Positions 47,851 to 60,322 of a DNA stretch of 64,000 nucleotides are shown here, in pieces. The notes under the pieces were generated by a model, which did not search any database, was not told the DNA's origin, and saw nothing but the letters and a program-made list of their open reading frames with translations. The translations under genes were made by a program, and so were the position numbers. The stretch covers positions 40,480,501 to 40,544,500 of the forward strand of contig NW_026947493.1 of NCBI RefSeq assembly GCF_034190915.1, written 5' to 3'. Position 1 is the first letter of the stretch. Each line of letters starts with the position of its first letter. This stretch comes from Cavia porcellus (Eukaryota; Chordata; Mammalia; Rodentia; Caviidae).

Positions 47851-50269
47851 ATTCAAGCATTTCATTTTAAACTTAGTATTTTCTACTGCATCTAATATTT
47901 AGAAGTTAACAGGAGGCAAATTATACTTACATCTTTCCGGCCATTCATCAGTTTTCCCAAATGCAGTTTAATAGAAAATGTTAACACTGAAGCAGCAATA
48001 AGAAACTGTTACTTAATTCTAAATGTGTGTTTGTGGGCTATAGATTTATTTTATATCAGGTGAAATGCAAGTTCAGGAAGAAGTTTCCATCACAGAATGA
48101 AGTTTACTTTCTATCCTAGATGCACATGTTTAAATATTTCATCAGTTTGTTACTAACTCCTCTATTAATACGTTTCTACCCTTTTGTATCTTCTATAATC
48201 TCTCTCTAGCTAGTCAAAACTCATTAAAATAAATTTCTTCACTCTTTATTATAATTTTTAAATTCCAAACTATACAATTTAATTACATCAAAACTCCTTG
48301 TTTTCCCCTAGCCATTGTCTACACAGTACTATTCACTCTTTTCATATGTCTTTTTCAGTCTTTTTCTCTGTTCATTGGGATTTTTATGTTTTCTTTCCCT
48401 TTGTCCTTTTCTTCTGTTCTAGAAAAGGTTATAATTCACTGTGTTGTTTGGTATTTTTAAAAGTTTAAATTTGATTAAGAAATACACAATTGTGGGCTTT
48501 TTTCCCCTTTTGTCAGGTAACAGTTTCCAGTTACTTTTACATAACACTTTGCAATTAAGAAGGGATTATCAGATATTGTATCATTTAAGATCAAAAATAA
48601 ATTTGTGTAATCGGCAAAAGCATTTAATATCAGTAACAGCTCAGGAGTTAAGATGAAGTTATAGCATCAGTATAAAGGGAAAATCCAGATTATCAAGCAT
48701 GTAGTGAGAAACCCAGCAGTCTGTCACCACGTTTATAAAGTCTATTCAGTAGTAACAATTAAGGGAAGAGAAATGTTACTATTAATAATTTTAGTTTTTT
48801 TTTTTTTAAAAAAACTCTTGCTCTCAATGAAAAGTATTCAAATATAAAGTGTTAGAAAGTTCACTGAGAACTCAAGATAAAACCTTTGCTTGAAATCAGG
48901 AAAATCAAAACGTCAAAGAGAACATATATATAGCAAACAATGAAAGGGATGCTAACACACAAAATACATCATCCAAGGTAACAGAGGATTTGTCCCAAGA
49001 TGAAGGAACTGTGAAAATCAATAAAAATTCTACGACATTCAACAAAGCAGTACATTTTCACAAAGGGATGACTTTATAAAAACCTTGCAAAATGATGCAA
49101 AAGGATCGAAAAGTCAGAAGCTAGATAAAAGCACCAGAAGAAAGAAAGGAGCTGAAACATTCTGAACTGATAGCTCAAATTATGCCCTTCAAAACAACCC
49201 CTAACAACTGGAAAGTGTCAGTACTATGGACTTAAAATGTTCAATAGATACTCCTTGAGTAAGTCATATTCTGATCAAACGCAGAAGTTGGAGGGAGAGA
49301 GGGAAACAATCAAACAAACAGAAGGATGGAAAGAAGGGAGGAGGGGGGAAGGGAACAATTAGAAAATTAAATGTCATTGCACAAACATCTATCCTTGAAA
49401 ATGAATGAGATGAGAGAAAGTCACAAAAGTAAGGATTTATGTGAGGAAAATCCAGTAACAGTTTTTCATACTGACATCAAAACTAGAAATCTCTCTTGGC
49501 AACAGAGTATCTAAATAACTCAATTTTCAGTTGCTATTGTCCTGTTGAGACCACTTAAAGTATATACATCACAATAAATGCCCTGGCCCCTGGCCTTGGA
49601 GGGTCAACCCAAGGGATTCCTTAGCTCTTCCCATAGTGAGGCCATTTCAGGCTGTATGTTTAACAGTAAGCGTTATGCTGTACCACTGTCATTTTGCAAA
49701 TATGTGGGTTGTTTCACAACACATGGAACTGCCTAATAGTTAGTACTTATGTTCAATCCAAATGAAATTTGGTGAGGTATTAAAAAACATTCCAGTCTTC
49801 AACCAAGAAGACAAAGCAACTTCCATAAGCAATCTACCATCATAGAGGAACCAAGTGCTTGACAAACCAGAAACATTCTTATTTTAAGTAAAGCTAAATA
49901 AAGAACAGGATGTGATAGGAAATCTACAAGCTGAAGAAAATACAAACTAAAGGAAATCAATCAAATGCATAATGCAACTTTTTTCCCTTCAATTTCCCAG
50001 CTCTTATTGGCAATAAAAATGACTCAGTGCAGTAAGCATCAGTGGTTTCAGTAAAAGTATCCACAATACAGCTCAATACAAAAGTATTGAAATTTTACAA
50101 TAAGCAATTATTCTATTTGAAAGCAAAATTTTGATAAAAGTTGTAACAATAAATATAATTTTAACTTGATAATTCATATTAAAATAATCTCAGGTTCATT
50201 ATTCTGAAAATATTGAAATTAGATTATATCCAACTAAAGTGTAAATATTATAAATTTATCCCCAGATTC
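47851..50269. other. Unassigned sequence
   Basis: No gene or repeat recognised. The longest frame (71 codons, 48441-48656) has no identifiable feature. Confidence 0.5.
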
Positions 50270-51250
50270 TTTTTTTATTTTAAAGAGGGTAAAATTAAAT
50301 AGAATAAAACATATCATAAGGAAAACATTTTAAGAAACACAGATTTCAAAGCAAGACCACTGGAGATCTTCAGCATCTATCATATTGTCTCTTGTTTTCT
50401 TCCAAATGGTTGTCCACATTTTCACACACAGTGACTATATACTGAACATTATAGTACTAAACTAATCAGAACAGGATGATGAAGGCTTTTTAGGTCTTCA
50501 AGACTAGACAATAAGGAAGTCAACGATGGCGACCATAATGTCTCTTGTTCTCTTTGAAATAGCTGTCCATATCTTTACGTGTGTTGAAATTAAATATAAG
50601 ATACTAGACTAATATCACTCTGACAAGTGAATAATAGTATTACTAGATTTTATATTATAATGTTACAGAATTAGCACTGGGTATATTAGTGTCTCTTGTT
50701 CTTCAGAATATCTGTTCATTACATCATGCATTATATAATCTGTTCCCATAAACTGTTTAGAAATTCTACACATGTGTGAATCTCTACATGTATACCTATC
50801 CTTTCTGTATTATAGGGGAAAAACAGATCAAAACAAGACAACAAAACAAATTTCTAGAAAAATATGAAACAAAAAAGCCATATAAAACCACAATACTAGG
50901 GGATCTACAGTAGTTACTATGCTGTCTCTTGTTATTTTCAGTAGAATTGTCTACATTATCAGGCATAATATAATTGAACATCACATAGCAATTTTAATAA
51001 AAACACAACTTTGGATGTATTGTAGGACTTCAAAAGCAGTTAATAATCAAACTGGAATGAGTATCTTATTGCATCTAGACTTGATATTATCAAGCGTATC
51101 AAATTCAAATAGAATCAGTCAGGACAAAACAGCTGTCTAACAAACCAGATTCAAATAAGATCAGTCATAGTAAGACAATGTAAGTAACACAGGGTTTCAG
51201 TTTAAGTTAATAGGAAATTAAGGATAGTTACTGTAGTATATCCTGCTATT
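50270..51250 (-). mobile_element. Old L1/HAL1 3'-tail fragment, six modules
   Basis: Module anchors recur near 50342, 50497, 50650, 50885, 51029 and 51190 (TTCAA..C.AGAC..TAA..A.TC..CAATGG, then GTCTCTTGTT). This matches the HAL1 tail in the same orientation, with more divergence. No ORF attached. Confidence 0.7.
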
Positions 51251-53584
51251 TTGGGGGTAGCTGTCTGTGCTCTCAAATCTAGTATGAGTAGTCCAGTCTG
51301 TTCCAGTATCCCCAGATTCTTAAGGATGTTTGTAGAGCATTGTTTATATTTGTATATGAGAAACTCTTCTTATATATTTAATGAATTAATTATGTTTATT
51401 CAAATAAAACTTTTTGTTCAACAACCACTACTTGTGCTAGTGGTGCAGACACTGATGGTACAGTTCTGCATCATTGCTGTTCTCATTTTTTATATGTATG
51501 TGTGGTACAGCCATAACTTTATGCATACTTTCAGACACAGAGTACAAGTTTGTTTCTTAGTCCTGATGTGCCCCCAAATCCTCTGGAAGTGTAGAAATAT
51601 ACTGTATCCACTAGCCATGCCAAAGGTCCTGTTTACAAATGGCCTTCAATAAATTCTCACCATCAATAGTTGTTGGATTTCTTCAAATCATTTTTAGAAT
51701 CCATCTAAGATTGAGAAATGCTGGTTAAGAAAACAAAATCTATCAAATTCTTTTCCCTGTTGATGATAGTCACTGTAACAGGAATATGCCAGTCTTGAAA
51801 AATTAAAACTAAAATCCCTAGGTTGTATAATTCCTAAAAAGCATACAATTCAAAAGAAGCAACTGAAATATTTGATTATTAGTCCTAACTTTGACATATA
51901 CAAAGCAACTTTTGGTAGATTGAGATTCAACTGGTATAGACTTCATATATACAACCATTGATCTCAGCTAGCTTAAAAAGAAACAAAAATCAAAACAAAC
52001 AATAGAAGTCGTTGGTGCACCACTCTTCTTTCTCTTCACATTGCATTCTCATAGCCACATAACATTCAATGCTATTGGTTCACTGCATGAGACTTCTCTC
52101 TGGCACTTAGGTCACAGGAAAATATTTCCAGAAGAAAAGAAAAGTGACTTCTTTTATGGAATCAAACTTTTTTATATTATTATAATGCAACATGATGATC
52201 ATGTAAATACAGACAGAAAGTCTGACTAAAAAAAACAAATACGTAGGTTAAATAGTGGATCTTTTAAATATGGATATGTGTCTCTCTTATAGTACCGTGT
52301 CATAAAGCTCCTTGAAGTTTGTCTTGCCTACAAAGGAAAAAAAAATTTGTTTAATAGAGCAACAAGATATGATGCTTAAAATTTGGACATGTCACTTTGT
52401 GATATTTTGTGAATCTTCACCTTTTTAAATCTTAACAATATAATGGGAGAATTAGGAAACATGAAGTTTAAGCAGAATAAGGCATGCAAAACTTTTAATG
52501 AGCATTAGGTGCTATGATAAAAATTGTTATTTTAAGGACTCACTTTTCTTAAGAAACCATTCTTTCAAGACAATGCTTCAAATTATTTTATATACTTCAT
52601 TTTTTCCAAAGCACTTTTATTCATATAATTTCATGTTATACCTAGAAAAGAAAGTCATAGTAGATGTATTAGCAATCTTGTTCAGTCACACATTCTATGT
52701 AACACTTGGAGTTAAAATCGGATATGGCGAATGAGCATTAGGACAATGTTTACCTAAACACTTCCTCATTTATATCACTTAGAAAATTCCTGTGAGTACA
52801 ACTTCCTGTGTTGCTCCAGAAATCAGACCTCTCTGGGACCTCATCAAAGTAGTTTTCATGCCCAGCGAGTTTTAAGCAGAACCTACCTCACACGTGGTAT
52901 AGAAAAATTGTTTGCTCTAGTCAAAAGGAGCTCTATGGCAGAATAAGGAAATCTATCCTAGCAGGAGTGCAAACCTGAGCAGAATGGCACTTTGGGTTCT
53001 TATCTTGGGGGCCAGTTTAGACACAGATGGTATCACTGAGCTGGGTGAACCAGGATGAGGCACATTTCATCCCAGAGAGTCAATTCTAAACAAAAATATT
53101 TAAAGGCAGGGTCTTGCATAACTGATTCATGATTCATTTAACCAGTCTCAGAAAAATGGGCTTCACAGAAATTACATTAAATCCAATGGGCTTCACTTTT
53201 TCCTTCTAACTTCAGTCATTTTTTATGACTACTTACCACAATTTCTAGGTATGAAACTACTTCCTTTTCTTGAATTTCCTCATTTAATTTTACCAGTTCT
53301 ATCTACCTAGTTTCAAAAAGCATTGTTTTTATTTCTAGCACTTCTTGAAGATTATACCACTTATACCTATTCTTCTGCACCACTTAATCCCTCTTAATCT
53401 TATATTTCCTTTACATTTTTATTCCCATTTTTATAACTTCTGGTTCAGTTTTGCTATATTTTATTGGATGGGCCTTTTGCTGCACCAACCCATTTTTATA
53501 GCCACCAAATTAACATTCACGGTGGAAAAATCTAGAGCATTTTATTTTTTGAATAAATATATTAGGAAAACCTAGTCCATCTTC
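51251..53584. other. Unassigned sequence
   Basis: Contains a 133-codon frame (51251-51652, plus) with hydrophobic stretches but no recognisable family. Its first codons lie in the L1-tail fragment, so I do not call it a gene. Nothing else recognised. Confidence 0.45.
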
Positions 53585-53899
53585 TTTTGAAATCTAAATG
53601 AACATTCAAGAATGTATCATGAGGGATCTCATCTGTTTCAGAGCTTCTCCCACACTACCCATTTTTGCAATCATACTTTATTACCAAAACAGAACAATTG
53701 TTATTTGTGGAACATGGCTGTCATCATTCTCTGGCATCTTTTTTATACCTCGGATTCATGATTGTCTATGTGACTGTATTTTCAAGACAAGGAGAAAGAA
53801 CACATTGCTATGAAATCTGGTGCTATGATACAAATGTGTTCTCTTAAACATTGGTGATGGTATTAGAAAGTGTCCTTATTTTTAAAAGGTCCAAAAAGA

Positions 53900-54030
53900 A
53901 GTTCCTTCCTCTCCCATCAGGTGAGGCCCTTACTCAAAACTGAATCACTGGCAACTTAATATTTGATTTCTAGCCCCCAGAACTGTAAGAATAAATTTTT
54001 TCCACTTAGTAAAGAATATGGTATTGCACT
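53900..54030 (+). mobile_element. LTR-like (MaLR-type) end
   Basis: 'TCTAGCCCCCAGAACTGTAAGAATAAATTTTTTCC..' then 'GTATTGCACTATTGTGGGAGCC' matches the 3' end pattern of old MLT-like LTRs. Confidence 0.5.
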
Positions 54031-54124
54031 ATTGTGGGAGCCAAAAGGGACTCAGGCATCCTGTTTACTCTGTTTATTTCTTCCTTCAAGCAATTTAATC
54101 CTTGCCATTCATCTCATACCTACT

Positions 54125-54325
54125 GATCATATGCTTGAACTTACATTACCTCCAGGAAGCCTTCCCAGTAACGCCCATGTTTCTCTGAATTTCCGTACTA
54201 TGTTGTTTTTAGTTTTGTGTCATATATGTTTCTGCCTATTTTTTGTAAGTTCTTTGAGACCAGGAATAGTATCATTTTTATATTTGATCCTATAATGGCA
54301 CAATCTGGTTGTTAAGTACTGAAAA
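54125..54325 (+). mobile_element. L2 LINE 3' fragment
   Basis: 'TTACCTCCAGGAAGCCTTCCCAGTAACGCCCATG' followed by 'TTTGTAAGTTCTTTGAGACCAGGAATAGTATCATT' is the end of L2. Confidence 0.65.
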
Positions 54326-54541
54326 CCTTTCCGGTTTGTGTGTATGTGTTTTTCTCTTATCTTTCCTTCACATAATCCTCATTCAAAAATAAAGAAAATT
54401 GGGTCAATACACACTAAAAGATTTGTCCTGAGAAATAATCACCTGACCTGTCCAATCATTCTTTACTAAAGGGCTCTTACTGGACTCTTAGCTGCAATAC
54501 AATACTTCACAGTAAATAAAGGAACTTGGAAAAAACTTTTC

Positions 54542-54559
54542 CAAAGGAATCAAAATCAG
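54542..54559. repeat. Target-site duplication, left copy (18 bp)
   Basis: CAAAGGAATCAAAATCAG, identical to 60305-60322, directly before the promoter monomers of L1-D. Confidence 0.95.
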
Positions 54560-55400
54560 CGGCTTCTGGATGCACTAGCCTCCCTGCTCCTGGTCGTGCT
54601 TGGCGGATTCTGGAGTTCTCAGCAAGCAAGCAGGCACCATTCTTTCCAGAGGTTCAGTGGCCTGGGGTAAGACCCCCCACCTTGCACTTTCCCCCAAGTC
54701 CAGCTAGTTTGGGACCCTCAGTGGGCCCCTGACATGCAGCTTCATGGCTTCCGGGTGCACTGGACCAGCGAAGTGGGTACTGAGCGGGCCTGGGCAGCCT
54801 CCTTCCTCCCAGACATGCTTGGTGGACTCTGGAGCTCTAAGCAAGCCAGCGGGCACCATTGGTTCCAGAGGCTGGGTGGTCTGGTGTCAATGCCCCACGC
54901 ACATTCCCCAGAGTCCAGGTACCTTGAGACCCTTGCTCCACCCCAGACAGGGAACCTTGTAGCTTCTGGGTGTGCTGGACCAGCATGGTGGGTCCTGAGC
55001 AGGCCTGCACTGGCCTCCCCACTCCAGGCAGCGCTTGGCAGACTGGAATTCTGGGCAGGCAGATGGGCGCCTTAGGTTCCAGAGGCTGGGAGGCCTGATG
55101 TAGGTGCCACGCGAACTTTCCCCCTAGTCTAGCTAGTTTGGGACCCTCGCTTGGCCCCAGACGTGGAACATTATGGCTTCCCGGTGCACTGGACCAGCAT
55201 AGTAGGTTCTGGGCAGGCCTGAGGTGGCAGCCCTGCTCCCCACTGTGCTTGGAGGAATCTGGAATTCTGGGCAAGCTGGAGCCAAGAGTTCTGGGGCTGG
55301 GCATGGACCACCCTGCTCCACCACCAAGTGACACACTCTCAGTCTGGGGAGTTGGGTGGCCAGAGTCCCAGGAGCTGAGGACATAGAAGAGGATTTCCAA
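54560..55400 (+). repeat. L1-D promoter monomers, four units of about 216 bp
   Basis: TGGA.TTCT/TGGAGCTCT recurs at 54611, 54830, 55044 and 55260, with GTGCACTGGACCAGC, GCTAGTTTGGGACCCT and AGAGGCTGGG.GG strings in each unit. A 187-codon antisense frame (54837-55400) is a product of the repeats and not a gene. Confidence 0.88.
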
Positions 55401-57059
55401 CAGACACGGGGGAAGCCTTGGAATAACATTTGAAACACTTGAAACACAGAAGTATTAAGAAAATGACAAAATGAAATACCAAATTAAAATCTCAAATGTC
55501 CAGCCCATCCAAAGAAACCTTAGAAATAGAAACCTTAGAAACCTTAGAAAAAAATATATGCTATACACCTGAAATATCGGCCATAATAGCAACTGAAATG
55601 AAGAAGCAATTCCTGGAAGTTGAGTAAGCAGTGGGGCAGAGGGGAAATTAAAGAAGAAATTAAACAATACCTACAAGCAAACGAAAATACAAATACAACT
55701 TACCGGAATCTGCAGGATGCAGTGAAAGCTGTCCTCAGAGGAAATTTATTGCACTGAGTTCCCACATCAAGAAAACAAAATGAATACAAATAACCTGATA
55801 TTACACCTCAAACATCTAGAAAAAGAATAGCAAGTTAAGCCCAAAGCCAAAAGAAGAGAGGAAATTATCAAAATCAGAACAGAAATCAATGCAATAGAGA
55901 CTAAGAAAACAATCCAAGGAATCAATGAATCAAAGAGTTGGTTCTTTGAAAGAATAAATAAAATTGATAAGCCCCTAGCCAACCTTATTTAAAAATGGGA
56001 AGAAAAGCAGTAATTCATGCAATAACAAATGAAAAAGGTGAAATCACTATATACTATGTAGAAATAAAGAAGATCATCAACACCTATTTCAAAAACCTCT
56101 ACTCTCATAGGTTTGATAGCACAGAAGAAATAGACAGATTCCTAGATACATATGAAGTACCAAAGCTAGGTTAAGAAGATGTAAAACTGCAAAATAACCC
56201 AATTTCTATTAATGAATCTGAAAATGTAATTAAGTCCTTACCTACAAAGAAGAGCCCAGATGGATTCACTGCAGAATTCTACAAGAAATACAAAGAAGAC
56301 TTAATGCCGACACTCCTCAATCTCTTCAATGAAATTGAAAGGGAAGCAATCCTTCTTAAGTCATTCCTGGAAGGAAATATTACTTTAGTACCAGAACTGG
56401 AGAAAGATCCAACTAAAAAAGAAAACTATAGACCAATCTCCCTAATGAACACAAATGCAAAAATCCTCAATAAAATATTGGCAAATAGAATGCAGCAAAT
56501 CATCAAGAAGATTATACACCATGACCAAGTGGGATTCATCCCAGGCAAGCAGGGATGGTTCAACATATGTATATTAATAAATGTAATTTACCATATAAAT
56601 GAAACCAAAAGTAAGAATCACATGATCATTTCGATAGATGCAGACAAAGCTTTTGATAAGGTCTAAAATTCATTTATGATAAGAACTTTACAGAAAATTG
56701 GAACAGATGGTCTTTTCCTCAATATAATAAAGACCATCTAAGACAAACCAACAGCCAGTATCGTACTTAAATGGCAAAAAACTGATGGCCTTTACTTTAA
56801 AATCAGGCACAAGACAAGGATATCCCTTATCACCACTCCTATTTAATAAACTACTGGAAATACTATCCAGATCATTTAGAGAAGGGAGAGAAATAAAAAG
56901 GGTAAAGATAGGAAAAGAAGAATTAAATTATCATTATTTGCAGATGACTTGATGCTCTATAAAGAAGATCCCCAAAACTCTATTGAAAGACTCTTAGATA
57001 TAATAAATAAATTCAGCAAGATGGCTGGATACAAAATCAATACTCAAAAATCAATAGCA

Positions 57060-57163
57060 GGGCTGAGGTTTTAGCTCAGCAGCATAAGCGCCTGCCTTGC
57101 AAGCAGGCAGTCGTGAGTTCGATCCCCGATACTGATAAAAAGGAACAAGCCAAAAAAAAAAAA
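57060..57163 (+). mobile_element. ID SINE inserted in L1-D ORF2
   Basis: A box TAGCTCAGCAG near 57,072; anticodon arm CCTGC-CTTGCAA-GCAGG (a perfect 5-bp stem with a TGC, alanine-type anticodon) at about 57,091-57,107; B box GAGTTCGATCC at about 57,115; A-rich tail. Flanked by a perfect 14-bp duplication AAAAATCAATAGCA (57046-57059 and 57164-57177). Confidence 0.95.
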
Positions 57164-58278
57164 AAAAATCAATAGCATTCCTATACTCTAACAACAAGAT
57201 CACAGAGAGAAATAAGAGAAGCCACACTATTCACACTAGCAACCAAAATAAAATATTTACGAATTACTCTCATGAAAAAAGTGAAAGACCTACACAAGGA
57301 CAATTATAATACACTGAAAAAAGAAATTGAAGAGGGTCTCAGAATGTGGAAAGATATCCCTTGCTCATGCATAGGAAGAATAAATATTGTGAAAATGGCC
57401 ATTATGCCAAAACTATTATACAGATTCAATGTAATCTCAATAAAAATACCATCAATGTACCTCATAGATCTAGACAAATCACTCTTAAAATTTATCTGGA
57501 GTGAGAAGAGACCTAGAATAGCAAAGACAGTTCTAGGCAGCAAAGGCAAGGCAGAAGGCATCACAATCCCTGACATGAAGTTATACTACAAAGCAACTGT
57601 AGTAAAATCAACATGGTACTAAAATCAAAACAGAGCTGAAAATCAATGGAATAGATTAAAAGTTTCAACCACAACTACAAACACACTCAACCACCTTGTC
57701 TTTGATAAAGGTGCCAAGCAGGTTCACTGTAAGGACAGTATCTTTAATAAATGGTGTTGGAAAAACTGGTTCTCCATATGCCGAAAACTAAAACTAGACC
57801 CATGCCTATCACCATATAAATTAGAATCTAAATGGATCAAAGATTTGAATATTAAAACAGAAACATCAAATCTATTGGAAAACAAACTGGGTAAAAACCT
57901 TGAAAACATAGGGGCAAGTAGAGAATTCATGAACAGGACTCAAACCGCACAGGAAATACTTCCCAGAATCAATAACTGGAATCACGTCTTATTAAAAAGT
58001 TTCTGCATGTCAAAAGAAATCTCCAGCGTAGTGAAAAGAAAACCCACAAACTGGGAAAAAATCTTAGTTAACTCCTCCTCAGACAAGGGACTTTTGTCTA
58101 AAACATATAAAGAATTTTTTAAAAAATCAGACCCCCAAAATTCAAAGATCCAATCCAAAATTGGGCATCTGAGATGAATACGCACTTCTCAGATCCGCAA
58201 ATAAAAATGGCAAATAAATACATTAAAAATTTTTATCATCATTACTCATAAAAGAAATGCAAATTAAAACCACACCGA

Positions 58279-58370
58279 GGGGCTGGGAATTTAGCTCAGT
58301 GGCATAAACGCCTGCCTTGCAAGCAGGCAGTCATGAGTTCAATCCCTGGTACCGATAAAAATGAAAAAGA

Positions 58371-58406
<36 letters not shown>
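58279..58406 (+). mobile_element. ID SINE inserted in L1-D ORF2
   Basis: Begins GGGGCTGGGAATTTAGCTCAG, with the same paired anticodon arm, B box GAGTTCAATCC and a pure A tail of about 34 nt. The long unbroken A tail suggests a young insertion. The flanks share only about six bases (ACCGAG/ACTGAG). Confidence 0.93.
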
Positions 58407-58408
<2 letters not shown>

Positions 58409-58915
58409 GAGATTCTATCTCACTCCTGAAAGAATGACCGGGATCAAGAAAACCACCAACAACAAATTCTGGAGAGGCTGTGGGAAAAAAGGAACTCTCC
58501 TGCACTGTTGGTAGGAGCGTAGTCTAGTGAAACCATTGTGGAAGTCAGTCTGGAGATTTCTCAAAAAGCTGGGATTGGAAGTCCCATTATTTCCAGCTAA
58601 TCTACTTCTAGGCATATTCCTAGAAGAACTGAAAACATCATACCACAGTGATATATGTGCACCCATGGCTATAGCATCACAATTTCTAATAGCTAGTTCT
58701 TGGAAACAACCTGAGTGTCCATCAACTGAAGAATGGATAAAAAAGTGTGGTATTTTTATGCAATGGAGTACTACTCAGCTATAAAGAAGGATCACATTGA
58801 GATATTAATAAATAAATGGGCGCAGCTTGAGACCATACTCATAAATGAAATAAATCAAACTCACATGTATGAATACCAAATAGTTTCCCTAGTGTAAGAA
58901 ATGATACAAATACAT

Positions 58916-60304
58916 AAAAGTATGTGGTAATTATGATTCCCCATTATATGGCTTTGAAGCCTTATAAAGTTTTCACTAATTGATTGGAATAGTTTTATTC
59001 TGGGCTGTGTGATATTGTCTGTGATGATATGAACAGCTATTTTGAAGAAAACAAGATATCATAATAGCTAGTGCTGATTTAATATCATCTAGTTTTGAAG
59101 TCCCATAAAACTGTTGTTCTATCTCCACTGCTTTTATCATGTATCTTATTGGGTTTTATTATGTGTGATAATATAAACAGAATATTTTATAGACAAAGAG
59201 ATAATATAAAAACCATTGTTCGTTTTCTGTTTGCTGGTTCTAAATACCCTGTAATACTTTCATCCTCTTGAATGGTTTCACACTGTCTTGACATAGTTGA
59301 TGCTATAGTATTCAAAGTTATACTCAAATATTTCAAGGAAAGAGACACTATGGTAACTATTGTTAAGTTGGTTATATGTGGTGAAACACTATGTTGCTTA
59401 AATTGTTCTGTGTGACCTGTATTGTTATGATGTTATGTCCTCCTTTTTTCTCAATCTCCCCTTCTTTTAAAATTTATTTATTTTATTATTATTTTTTTAG
59501 TTAAGGGAAATTTTTTTTAATTAGCAGAATGCATTATAGTAACTTTTTTGATTTCCTGTTAACTTGATTTGAAGCTGTGTATTGCTCTCACCATCTTGGT
59601 TTGACTGATTTTACTCTATTCTGTTCTATTTGGTAGTATCAAGTTTGAGGGTGTAGGCAACTACTTTGAAGGCAGTAAGATTCACTATGATGCCCATTCT
59701 GGTTTGACTATTATCTTCTTTTGGTAATAGTAATGTCTCCAATATTTATGTTTTATTGGTTTTGTTCTGTACTGTTTTGTTCAATTTTATTATACCTGAT
59801 GATATAGGCAATTCCTTTTAAGGTAGCAAGAGGCATTATGGTAACCATTGTTGATTACCTTGTATTCTGTTTTTACATCATGTACTATGTTCATCCTTTG
59901 TTTTGACTGAATGCTTTGTTTTGTCACATTTGGTTTTATTTTCTTCCAAAAAAAAAAAGTAATAAGAACTGCAGTAGTAATAAAATCCAAAATGTGTAAA
60001 TGTTATTGTAAAAAGAGAGGAAAACAAATTGCTCTAAAGGACACAACAGCAGGTGTGTTTAGGTGTACAAGATAGATAACAATATTACTAACTTTTTGTT
60101 GGATCATTGAACACAACTGTTTTGCAGTCTCACTGTTTGAATGTCCACTCCGTATGCTTTAATTTTGTAACTTGATCAACTATTTCTAAGATGACAATAT
60201 GTAATTTATTAACTAGTGATTTTTTTACTGCTTTTTTTGAAATTCTGTATTCCTTGTACCCTTTTACCTTTTTTTGTTCTTTTCTTCAAATAAAATTTAA
60301 AAAA
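58916..60304 (+). repeat. L1-D modular 3' UTR with polyadenylation signal
   Basis: The stretch from about 59,018 onward is homologous, module by module, to 28,575 down to 27,260 of the half-L1 (for example GATGATATGAACAGCTATTTTG against GATGATAGGAACAGCTTTTTTTG). An extra unit (58,916-59,015) has no counterpart in the half-L1. Ends AAATAAAATTTAAAAAA. Confidence 0.85.
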
Positions 60305-60322
60305 CAAAGGAATCAAAATCAG
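60305..60322. repeat. Target-site duplication, right copy (18 bp)
   Basis: CAAAGGAATCAAAATCAG, identical to 54542-54559. Confidence 0.95.

Larger units (their letters stand above)
55640..58915 (+). pseudogene. L1-D ORF2 remnant (RT, Cys-rich C-terminus)
   Basis: Starts inside ORF2 (EIKEEIKQYLQAN at about 55,648). RT entry, [20 protein letters not shown], is at about 56,255-56,315. 56,304-56,666 is open for 120 codons ([35 protein letters not shown]). The catalytic FADD lies at 56,937-56,948. The thumb and later region is open at 57,272-57,622 (116 codons). A connector is open at 57,845-58,177 (110 codons). The Cys-rich end and the last codons run to about 58,915. At least eight stops or shifts and two ID insertions make it non-functional. 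The reverse transcriptase catalytic residues themselves are intact. Confidence 0.87.
54560..60304 (+). mobile_element. L1-D: 5.7-kb L1, ORF1-less, with perfect target-site duplication
   Basis: In order: promoter monomers (54,560-55,400), a short spacer (55,400-55,640) that may hold an ORF1 scrap, ORF2 from the end of the endonuclease domain onward (55,640-58,915), and the modular 3' UTR with an A-rich end (58,916-60,304). The perfect 18-bp duplication shows that both ends are original. Two ID SINEs were inserted later. ORF1 and the N-terminal ~245 codons of ORF2 are absent. Confidence 0.92.

Noticed and set aside
51251..51652. 133-codon plus-strand frame with hydrophobic stretches
   Set aside because: No family resemblance; it starts inside an old L1-tail fragment and has no visible promoter or splice context.
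53963..54295. 110-codon plus-strand frame
   Set aside because: It spans an LTR-like end and an L2 fragment, so it is a chance frame through repeats.
54837..55400. 187-codon minus-strand frame
   Set aside because: It lies antisense across the L1-D promoter monomers; its repeated peptide phrases come from the DNA repeat.
57060..57140. Possible tRNA-Ala gene
   Set aside because: The A and B boxes and anticodon arm are those of an ID SINE; it has an A tail and target-site duplications and no tRNA acceptor stem.
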